Positions 1 to 6,672 of a stretch of 18,430 nucleotides of DNA are shown here, in pieces; within the stretch, counting starts at the first letter, position 1, and each line of letters opens with the position of its first letter. Below the pieces are notes generated by a model. The model was not told the origin of the DNA and did not search any database. It worked only from the letters and a program-made list of their open reading frames with translations. The position numbers and the translations under genes were made by a program. Source of the DNA: Bacteroides sp. UBA1317 (GTDB taxonomy: Bacteria; Bacteroidota; Bacteroidia; Bacteroidales; Bacteroidaceae); contig DBTL01000104.1 of the NCBI GenBank assembly GCA_002307035.1, forward strand, positions 1 to 18,430, read 5' to 3'.

Positions 1-227
1 GAAGAAAATACATGATAATCGGCCATACAGAACCAATTAGGACGTCCTTGACCTAATTGGGGTAAAATGTCATGTGACGGATAAAGGTATATCTTATTCC
101 CGAATACTCTTGCTGTAGGATCGGCAGAAAACTGATTTGTTATGATTGGATTTTGTGCCCAACTTAGTTTCACGAATGCTACAAGAGAACAAAGAATTAC
201 CCACAAGCATTTATTATTAGTTATCAT
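1..227 (-). CDS. GH43 family glycoside hydrolase, N-terminal part (runs off the window)
   Basis: Only the first 75 codons are present; the gene continues past the left edge. The start ATG is at 227-225. Residues 1-25 form a signal peptide ending in SWAQ. The mature protein begins NPII and then carries ADPTARVFGNKIYLYPSHD, the usual first blade of GH43 beta-propeller enzymes; Asp36 in ADPT would be the catalytic base. Members of this group act on arabinoxylan as arabinofuranosidases or beta-xylosidases; the subfamily (perhaps 10 or 29) cannot be settled from this fragment. It lies 21 bp after the GH43 gene at 249-1835 on the same strand and has no obvious promoter of its own, so it should be the fourth gene of the minus-strand enzyme operon. 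Confidence 0.85.
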   Translation of the reverse strand, partial: MITNNKCLWVILCSLVAFVKLSWAQNPIITNQFSADPTARVFGNKIYLYPSHDILPQLGQGRPNWFCMADYHVFS

Positions 228-248
228 TGAATATTTAATTTTAATCTC

Positions 249-1835
249 TTATTTATTATTATCCTGAGATAATTTATCTTTAATATGAAAATAGTCAAAA
301 TCAACGAATCCTCCAGGGACTTTTGTGGCATAATTGAATAGTCCGAATCGATATCCCATAAAGTGCGGTATTGTGTAAGACATTTTAAGTGAGTTTCCTA
401 TTGATCTCCATGATTGACCATCCAAACTGTAGAAAAAGTTTGCTCTATCGGTACGATCTCTAAAATCGCAATCGATTTTAAGATAAACCTTATTTTGAGA
501 TAGCGGTATATTTTCTATCTCTAAAGTTTCACCGGATTCAGCATTTATCATGACAATTGATTTCCTGCTATCTTCTGCTTTTACTCCTACTAACCCATAT
601 TTTTTCTGGAGCAGCCCTAAACCTGCAAAATCACCATCGTGCATATTGGTTACGTCTATTGAAGTTGATCCTGTACACTCTGGCCCTATAGTACGTTGAG
701 TCAGTGTGTTTTTGGCCATAAGAAAAGATTGATCGATACGTCCTGTTGTAAAGCGGAGATAACCTTTTCTTATTTTTACAGACCAAAGACTATTATCGGG
801 ATTGTGGTTCCACTGCCACACTAATGGTAGGGCTGCATCTCCTCTTTTGCGACTGAAATCATCAGAAGCTACAATTCCCGGTATTAAACTTTTGTTAGCA
901 GGAAGATCTAGGTTTTGCGGAACTTTGCCATTTTCCCCGAGAATGGGCCAACCATCTTCCCATTTTACTGGAACAAGATGAGGTATGCGGCCTACAGAAC
1001 CAAAATCTTGGAACAGATAAGCATACCATTTTCCATCTGGAGTATCGATAAGTCCTCCCTGAGCAATTCCTCTATCTTGTAGAACGACCTTGCCTTCATA
1101 GGGTCCTGTTATTCTATCAGCCTTGTGAACGACAACAGTTCGCATTCCATTTTTAGGCCATGTAATATTGAAAAGATAATATTTTCCATTAACCTTGAAC
1201 AGTTGAGAGCCTTCGGCTGGAAGTCCTATATTTGTGCCAGATGGTAAACTTGCATTTTCAATAATTACTTGTTCCGTTGTTCCTTGTTTTATAGCTGATG
1301 CATCTGCGTTTAGTTCTATTATTCTTAATTTTCCGTTTCCATAAATTAGATAGGTGCGACCGTCATCGTCAAAAAACAGAGAGTGATCGTGGAAACTTGG
1401 TGCGAATGTAAATTCTTTCCAAGGTCCTTTTTCTATATTTTTAGTTGTATATATATGAGTTCGGCCTGTGGCCTGAGCGAAAGTACTCACATAATACGTT
1501 CCATTATGATAACGCAGACTGCTAGCCCAAGAACCTCTACCATAGTTGCTTTCTCCATTATTTAGAGACAATGGCGCTATAGTATCAAGAACGTTGTATG
1601 CATAATTAATAATTTTCCAATTTACTAAATCTGTAGATTTCATGATTGGAACTCCCGGACTCATATGCATCGTAGTGCTACTCATGTAGTAGTTATTGCC
1701 CACGCGAATCATAGACATATCCGGAACGTCTGCAAAAATAATCGGGTTATGAGCTTGTTTCTCTTGCGCAAATATTGGATTGCATATTACTTGTGCAATA
1801 AAAATCGCAATACCTAAAAGTGTGTTTTTTGCCAT
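249..1835 (-). CDS. GH43 (subfamily 12-like) arabinofuranosidase/xylosidase, secreted
   Basis: A 528-residue secreted enzyme. Residues 1-23 are a signal peptide (cleavage near IFA/Q). Residues about 30-300 form the five-bladed GH43 catalytic domain, opening with FADVPDMSMIRVGNNYYMSS. The three expected acidic residues are visible: Asp39 in VPDMS (base), Asp150 in FHDHSLFFDDDG (pKa modulator) and Glu208 in PAEGSQLFK (general acid). Residues about 320-520 form the C-terminal concanavalin-like beta-sandwich found in subfamilies 11 and 12. The ADVPDMSMIRVG...MSPG pattern is what I know from subfamily 12, whose Bacteroides members include arabinofuranosidases acting on xylan; a beta-xylosidase role is the main alternative. 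It starts 13 bp after the GH51 stop. Complete, with no missing key residue. Confidence 0.9.
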   Translation of the reverse strand: MAKNTLLGIAIFIAQVICNPIFAQEKQAHNPIIFADVPDMSMIRVGNNYYMSSTTMHMSPGVPIMKSTDLVNWKIINYAYNVLDTIAPLSLNNGESNYGRGSWASSLRYHNGTYYVSTFAQATGRTHIYTTKNIEKGPWKEFTFAPSFHDHSLFFDDDGRTYLIYGNGKLRIIELNADASAIKQGTTEQVIIENASLPSGTNIGLPAEGSQLFKVNGKYYLFNITWPKNGMRTVVVHKADRITGPYEGKVVLQDRGIAQGGLIDTPDGKWYAYLFQDFGSVGRIPHLVPVKWEDGWPILGENGKVPQNLDLPANKSLIPGIVASDDFSRKRGDAALPLVWQWNHNPDNSLWSVKIRKGYLRFTTGRIDQSFLMAKNTLTQRTIGPECTGSTSIDVTNMHDGDFAGLGLLQKKYGLVGVKAEDSRKSIVMINAESGETLEIENIPLSQNKVYLKIDCDFRDRTDRANFFYSLDGQSWRSIGNSLKMSYTIPHFMGYRFGLFNYATKVPGGFVDFDYFHIKDKLSQDNNK

Positions 1836-1848
1836 ATTATTTTATTTG

Positions 1849-3792
1849 TTATTTAGTTTTTATTCTTATAACTGTCAAAGACATTGGAGGGGCGATGTAC
1901 TCGAAAGATTTCTTTATCTTATAGCTTGACAATATTGGGATTATATTATTGGGGTTGTCAAAAGTATTTTCAGCATCAGCTTCACCAATCAAAAGAATCA
2001 GCTGAGCTGTTGGAAGGACCTTCTTGAATTTGGATAGGTTGATTTTTGCAGGATTCTCTTTTTTACCCACATTGACCAATTTTAGAATAATATCTCCAGT
2101 TTTACTGTCTTGAACACATGATGAAGCTAAAGTTGAATCATTTGCATTTGTAGCAATAACATTATGGTAATAGATATCTCCTTGATTAGTTGAGAACATT
2201 TTCTGAACATAATAATTAGGTGTTGGACAGATTTTTGTATTGTCGAAAAAAATCATGTCTGTCTTCCATTGTGTGAAATCTTTTTTTGCAAGTAGCGGAG
2301 CATAAGATGCCATTTTTACGATATCTCCATTACGCTCAAGAGAGGTCATATAGGCAGCTTCAGCTATTGCATTATAAACTTTATTACCCCATGAAGCATA
2401 TTCTCCCAAATATACCTTACTGGCATTACGGTTATATTTATCGTAACGCAGTTGATTATTAATAAACCATTCCGGTCCACAATAATAGTGTTCATCAACT
2501 ATAGGGATTTTTAAGTTATTGGCTAATTTCCATCCTTTGTTATAATCATCACCTTCAAAGGCTGGCCCTACAGTTCCGATGATGGTAATTTCAGGATGTT
2601 TTGCTTTTACAGCTTCATATATTAACTTGAATCGTTCTTCAAAGTCGGGAGTAATTTTATCCTCATTTCCTATGCCGATGTATTGAAGGTTAAATGGAGC
2701 CGGATGTCCGGCGGCGGCTCGTTTAGCCCCCCATGTAGAGGTAGTTGGGCCATTAGCCCATTCTATTAAGTCAAAAACTTCTTGAATATATTCCTGCATT
2801 TCATCCATCGGGATAGCTTTTTGGCCTGTTCCGCCAATGCGCCAAGTTCCTCCTGAATTTTGGCAACTGACAGCTGCAGGTAATACAGGTAATGGTTTAG
2901 CACCTATATCTTCGCAAAACTGAAAATATTCGAAATATCCCAATCCCATTGATTGGTGATATCCCCAAATATTCTTTTGTTCAGCCCTTTGTTCAATTGG
3001 ACCAATCGTCTTTTTCCATCGATACATATTTCCTACGCCATCGCCATGGACAAGACATCCTCCCGGGAAACGAATAAATTTAGGTTTTATATCTGCTAAC
3101 AGTTGTGCTAAGTCTATTCGTAATCCATTAGAACGATTTTTAAAGGTTTTTTCGGGGAAAAGCGATATTACATCTAAAGCAATTTTGCCTTCTGTAGTGC
3201 CTAGTATCACTAATGAGGCATTGTTACAATCTTGTTTAGCAATAAGGCGTTTTGTGTATTTTTCCCACTTTTGAGATGATACTGATAAAGAATCATATGC
3301 TATAATATCCCCTTTATCATTTTGTAGGCTAATTAGAATCGTAATTGGTTCTGCGCTAATTAATCTGGAAAATACAGATAGATTATATTTTTCTCCAGCT
3401 TTAATTGCTATTCCATTGAACCCTTTATTTTTAATGCCAACTCCTCCATTGTTAACGTGCTCAATATCTAATGTGATGTAATGTGGATTGTTGGGATGAA
3501 TAGGAGCGTTAGTCTCTACATTAATAGAGCCATAAGAAAATCCAGGTGTTACGTATTCCCAGAAAGAGAAGGGATGCCAATCTTTGTGGTCAGTAGGACT
3601 ATACTCGAACGATCTGTTTTGAACGAGTTCGGCATAAAGCCCTCCATCTGCGGAGTAATTGATGTCTTCAAAGAAAAGTCCGAATAGATCAGAACTTATA
3701 GGTTTACTGGTCGTTTGTCCCCATGCTGTTGAAGATAGAGCAATAAATAATCCGGCCATTACACTGAGCTTTCTTCTTATCTTTTTATTCAT
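1849..3792 (-). CDS. GH51 alpha-L-arabinofuranosidase
   Basis: Family GH51 enzymes release terminal arabinofuranose from arabinoxylan or arabinan with retention. I chose ATG 3792 (647 residues): it gives a clean signal peptide ending STAWGQ and a 13 bp gap after the esterase gene. An upstream in-frame ATG at 3828 would add 12 residues and overlap the previous gene. Residues about 33-64 hold the family N-terminal strand (LFGLFFEDINYSADGG). Residues about 85-215 look like a CBM4_9-type beta-sandwich. The TIM barrel spans about 225-500, with acid/base Glu377 in GIGNED and nucleophile Glu464 in YLGEYAS. The rest is the C-terminal beta-sandwich. All catalytic residues are intact. It is the second gene of the operon; the signal peptide suggests the periplasm, as is usual for exo-acting PUL enzymes. 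Confidence 0.94.
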   Translation of the reverse strand: MNKKIRRKLSVMAGLFIALSSTAWGQTTSKPISSDLFGLFFEDINYSADGGLYAELVQNRSFEYSPTDHKDWHPFSFWEYVTPGFSYGSINVETNAPIHPNNPHYITLDIEHVNNGGVGIKNKGFNGIAIKAGEKYNLSVFSRLISAEPITILISLQNDKGDIIAYDSLSVSSQKWEKYTKRLIAKQDCNNASLVILGTTEGKIALDVISLFPEKTFKNRSNGLRIDLAQLLADIKPKFIRFPGGCLVHGDGVGNMYRWKKTIGPIEQRAEQKNIWGYHQSMGLGYFEYFQFCEDIGAKPLPVLPAAVSCQNSGGTWRIGGTGQKAIPMDEMQEYIQEVFDLIEWANGPTTSTWGAKRAAAGHPAPFNLQYIGIGNEDKITPDFEERFKLIYEAVKAKHPEITIIGTVGPAFEGDDYNKGWKLANNLKIPIVDEHYYCGPEWFINNQLRYDKYNRNASKVYLGEYASWGNKVYNAIAEAAYMTSLERNGDIVKMASYAPLLAKKDFTQWKTDMIFFDNTKICPTPNYYVQKMFSTNQGDIYYHNVIATNANDSTLASSCVQDSKTGDIILKLVNVGKKENPAKINLSKFKKVLPTAQLILLIGEADAENTFDNPNNIIPILSSYKIKKSFEYIAPPMSLTVIRIKTK

Positions 3793-3805
3793 AATTATAA
3801 ATTTA

Positions 3806-5806
3806 TTATTTGAATAATAATTGAGCAAAATTATAGAGATTATTTCTCCATACCGGCCAGCTATGTCCTCCCGGGTATTCGTAGTAAGTATATTTGATTT
3901 TTAAATTATCAAGTTTTGAAAGCATGGTTTGACAATTGTTGTAGGCAATATCTTCTTTACCTCCCATTGCAATCCAAAAGTGCTTTAAGTTATTATTTAT
4001 TAAAGCCGTATTATTCTTCATATACTCGTATTGAGCATCTGAGATACTTGTTTGGTTAGGTAACCAGCCCGAGCTAAACACTCCCAGAGAAGAGAATAAT
4101 TGTGTGTTATAAATGCCTGCATATAATGTTTGCATACCTCCCATTGACAAACCTGCCAATGCGCGATTATTCGAATCCGTTTTAGTCCTGTAATTTTTCT
4201 CTATATAAGGAATAACACATTGCTTTAATTCTTTTTCAAATAACTCAAGAAAATTCCCACTAAAACTAGGTGCTATATTTCCATCAAGCATAACTATAAG
4301 CATGGGACTTGCTTTTTTCTCTGCTATTAAATTATCAAGGATCAAATCCGTTTTTCCTTGAGTAGCCCACCCGCGTTCATCTTCTCCACCTCCATGTAAT
4401 AGATACAATACAGGATATTTCTCATTGGGGTTGATCTCATAATTGGCTGGGGTATAAATGTAGTATTTACGCCAAGAATTACTCACAGAAGAGTAGTAAC
4501 GTTGAATTCTTATATCTCCATGTGGAACATTTTTTTCCGCATAATAATCACCTCCTTTAAAAGGAATCTCAATGCCACTTGCCATTCGTCCCATACCGTA
4601 AAATGTTTCACTAGCAGGATCTGCAACTGAGACTCCATCAATTATTAGGGAATAGTAATGAAAACCTTCTCCTAAAGAATCTGTCACAACTTCCCATATT
4701 CCATCTTTGTTTTTAATCAGATCATATTTTTTTCCCAAATCGATCTGTATCTTTTGTGCTTCAGGAGCATTGACGCGAAAAATAGCTCTATTGTCAGGAG
4801 TGATTTGAGGATATTTTGCTCCTCTTACATTTGAAGATGCGGCTACTCCTAATTGAGTATATTGATTGATTGTGTTCGTGCTGACAGGTTTAAATAATAA
4901 TTGTGAGAATAGATACAAGTCATTCTTCCAAACGTTGAAATCATGTACTCCCGGTTCTACATGAAAGATATGTTGCACATTGTATTTTTTAAGATAGTCG
5001 TGTGTTCTTTTGCTGAAAAACATCAAATTGTCGTTATTGCCACATGATATCCATAGTAATTTCAGTTGTTTTTTTGCTATTTCCGGATTAGGAATCAATG
5101 TTTCGGGTGTTTTGGTATTGGGAGCAGATGAAAAGCCTCCAATCCAAGCAAATTCATTCAAATTTCCTAGCCCGAAATTAAGTGATTGTCCCCCTCCCAT
5201 TGAAAGACCTGCAATAGCACGACTCTCACGATCTTTTATTGCAGGATATTTTTTTTCAATATAAGGAATTAAATCATTTAATAGATCTTTTTCGAAAGTA
5301 GCGAATGCTTCTACTTTTTCACGTGACATGATATTTCCTGATGCCCGGTCATCTTTCATTGCTCTTCCATTTGGAAGTACAACGATCATTGGTTCCAATT
5401 TATTTTCAGCATATAGATTGTCTAAAATGATTTCCGGATGTCCGTTATTTAACCATTCCTTCTCATCTCCGCCAATTCCGTGTAAGAGATACAGTACCGG
5501 ATATTTTTTCTTAGCAGAAAAACCAGGAGGAGTGTAAATTAATGCTTTACGCTTGTTGCCTACAGTCTTTGATACATACGTAATTGTATCTATCTTGCCT
5601 CTACTGATATTAGCTTTCTCAATATCAAAACCTGCAGGTGCTTTGAGTACAGGAGTCTGCGCTTGTGTGCATAAGCAATATACAAATGCACATGATAGGA
5701 AGATTTTTATGCGTTTTAAATGCAAGGATGATATCCAAATCTGCACATTCAAAGAAGCTGTTGGCAGAATTGGCATTGGTAAGCGGGCTAATTTCTTTTT
5801 CATCAT
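3806..5806 (-). CDS. Dual-domain CE1 esterase (CE1 - CBM48-like/E-set - CE1)
   Basis: A 666-residue protein with two complete alpha/beta-hydrolase esterase domains. Domain 1 (about 65-307) has Ser202 in GLSMGG, Asp259 in GNNDN and His288 in PGVHDF. A linker of about 325-430 (PQITPDNRAIFRVNAPEAQ...VADPAS) resembles a CBM48/E-set domain. Domain 2 (about 432-666) repeats the plan with Ser554 in GLSMGG, Asp619 and His648 in PGGHSW. Both triads look intact. CE1 enzymes remove acetyl or feruloyl groups from xylan; dual CE1 proteins of this kind are known from Bacteroidetes xylan loci, for example in Dysgonomonas. Which domain does which reaction cannot be read here. The hydrophobic signal core (residues 34-48) follows an unusually long N-region. 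A TTG at codon 28 would give a more normal signal peptide, so the start is uncertain. First gene of the minus operon. Confidence 0.9.
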   Translation of the reverse strand: MMKKKLARLPMPILPTASLNVQIWISSLHLKRIKIFLSCAFVYCLCTQAQTPVLKAPAGFDIEKANISRGKIDTITYVSKTVGNKRKALIYTPPGFSAKKKYPVLYLLHGIGGDEKEWLNNGHPEIILDNLYAENKLEPMIVVLPNGRAMKDDRASGNIMSREKVEAFATFEKDLLNDLIPYIEKKYPAIKDRESRAIAGLSMGGGQSLNFGLGNLNEFAWIGGFSSAPNTKTPETLIPNPEIAKKQLKLLWISCGNNDNLMFFSKRTHDYLKKYNVQHIFHVEPGVHDFNVWKNDLYLFSQLLFKPVSTNTINQYTQLGVAASSNVRGAKYPQITPDNRAIFRVNAPEAQKIQIDLGKKYDLIKNKDGIWEVVTDSLGEGFHYYSLIIDGVSVADPASETFYGMGRMASGIEIPFKGGDYYAEKNVPHGDIRIQRYYSSVSNSWRKYYIYTPANYEINPNEKYPVLYLLHGGGEDERGWATQGKTDLILDNLIAEKKASPMLIVMLDGNIAPSFSGNFLELFEKELKQCVIPYIEKNYRTKTDSNNRALAGLSMGGMQTLYAGIYNTQLFSSLGVFSSGWLPNQTSISDAQYEYMKNNTALINNNLKHFWIAMGGKEDIAYNNCQTMLSKLDNLKIKYTYYEYPGGHSWPVWRNNLYNFAQLLFK

Positions 5807-5832
5807 TATTCGTGTTAATCATAATTCATAGG

Positions 5833-5922
5833 CAAAACTAATCAGTATTCAATTATAATAAGAATAAATAAGTTACATGATTTTAAAGCTATGTTACATT
5901 TCACTTAATTTAAGCATTACAT
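5833..5922 (-). promoter_or_regulatory. Promoter and activator repeats for the esterase/GH51/GH43 operon
   Basis: Read on the minus strand, TAGTTTTG at 5840-5833 matches the Bacteroidetes -7 box TAnnTTTG, 26 nt before the first ATG. Upstream lie ATGTAAC at 5878-5872, ATGTAAC at 5899-5893 (21 bp away) and ATGTAAT at 5922-5916 (23 bp further). The proximal repeat starts exactly 38 bp before the -7 box, the same distance as in the opposite promoter at 6045-6153. I see no good -33 TTTG box, which fits an activator-dependent promoter. Function is inferred from the shared layout. Confidence 0.62.
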
Positions 5923-6044
5923 CACTTATCTTTTTCATCATTATTTCTAGAAATTAGAATGATAGGTCATTGATTTGTTTATGGTCTTTATTGTTCCTGT
6001 CTTATACAATAATATTCTCATATTCAGTAAGTTACAGGCGTTTT

Positions 6045-6153
6045 GTGTTACACTATTGGAAGATTGCGTAACATCTTATTAAAAAGATGTAAGATTAGTC
6101 GAAATCTGTGTAACACAAATATTAATATCTCCTAGTGATATTTAATACATTTG
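6045..6153 (+). promoter_or_regulatory. Promoter and four 21-bp-spaced activator repeats for the uptake operon
   Basis: Four 7-mers start at 6045 (GTGTTAC), 6066 (GCGTAAC), 6087 (ATGTAAG) and 6108 (GTGTAAC), each exactly 21 bp after the last. TACATTTG at 6146-6153 matches the -7 consensus TAnnTTTG and begins 38 bp after the last repeat. TAGTGA at 6133-6138 lies between and recurs in the promoter at 17213-17322. Direct repeats two helical turns apart are typical of AraC-family DNA-binding domains, which hybrid two-component regulators of Bacteroides PULs carry. Transcription would start near 6160, leaving a leader of about 510 nt before the first large gene. Confidence 0.65.
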
Positions 6154-6178
6154 CCACACTATGTTAAAGCGAATCTAA

Positions 6179-6328
6179 ATGATGAAACAACAAATTGCTA
6201 AAGTTTTTCTTCGTATAAGTGTTAGTAGACACACGCAAAAAAATAACATGAAAGTGTTCGACTTGCAAGTCTTATTTAAGGGGATTCACGACGACTTTTA
6301 TTTAATAGAAATGGAAAAGGGAGAATGA
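6179..6328 (+). CDS. Possible 49-aa leader peptide (uncertain)
   Basis: The frame starts with tandem ATGs 25 nt after the -7 box, close to the 26 nt leader of the opposite operon, and ends with TGA at 6326-6328. The product begins MMKQQIAKVF and is basic, with no signal peptide, membrane segment or known domain. A shorter frame MLKRI (6161-6178) ends just before it. It would be one of the first things translated on the uptake transcript. The stop codon lies in the left arm of a possible hairpin (6320-6367), an arrangement compatible with leader control. A chance open frame of this length is also quite likely in AT-rich DNA. Confidence 0.2.
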   Translation: MMKQQIAKVFLRISVSRHTQKNNMKVFDLQVLFKGIHDDFYLIEMEKGE

Positions 6329-6503
6329 ATTCTATTATGCGAGAATGTTGATATGTATCATTTCTCCATTCTATTATGATATGAAGAGTCAAGTTGCATT
6401 TACTTGAAAATAATACTTTGTTACGTTAACCTTAATATTTATTCTTATGTACTACTTGTGTGATGATAGTTGATATTCTTGTTTTGCTGCGTAAGATTTT
6501 AGT

Positions 6504-6526
6504 GAAACATACTTGTTGTATGTTTC
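6504..6526 (+). other. Perfect 9-bp hairpin in the leader
   Basis: GAAACATAC (6504-6512) and GTATGTTTC (6518-6526) form a perfect inverted repeat around a 5-base loop. No T-run follows directly, so it does not look like a classic terminator. It could be an RNA hairpin in the leader or a dyad operator in DNA. Confidence 0.45.
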
Positions 6527-6672
6527 TGTATTTAACTGACTATTATTTCTATAACTCAAAAATGATGAAAAATACTACTTAGCATTATACCTTATGGGAC
6601 TCCTTTCCCCCTCCCTATTTTTATTCTGAAATTAACTAAATGCATTCTCTTATATTGTTAAACTTAATTTTA

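Larger units (their letters stand above)
6154..6672 (+). other. Long untranslated leader of the uptake operon
   Basis: This stretch between the -7 box and the first convincing large coding start holds no recognisable protein family. It contains a 49-codon reading frame (6179-6328), a possible hairpin pairing 6320-6328 with 6358-6367, an 11-bp direct repeat ATTCTATTATG at 6329-6339 and 6368-6378, a perfect 9-bp hairpin at 6504-6526, and a 17-base pyrimidine run at 6600-6616. I found no second well-formed TAnnTTTG box in it, so it is best read as a long 5' leader, possibly regulatory. Confidence 0.45.

Noticed and set aside
3793..3828. Upstream start for GH51 at 3828
   Set aside because: It would overlap the esterase stop and put 12 polar residues before a complete signal peptide that begins at ATG 3792.
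5625..5822. 65-codon minus-strand frame overlapping the esterase 5' end in another phase
   Set aside because: It overlaps the esterase N-terminus, contains no domain, and does not repair the odd long N-region by a simple frameshift.
6489..6526. Possible second promoter near the first uptake gene (GCGTAAG, TAGTGA and TATGTTTC close together)
   Set aside because: The spacing does not follow the 21-bp and 38-bp pattern of the other three promoters, TATGTTTC is a poor -7 box, and it falls in the right arm of a hairpin.
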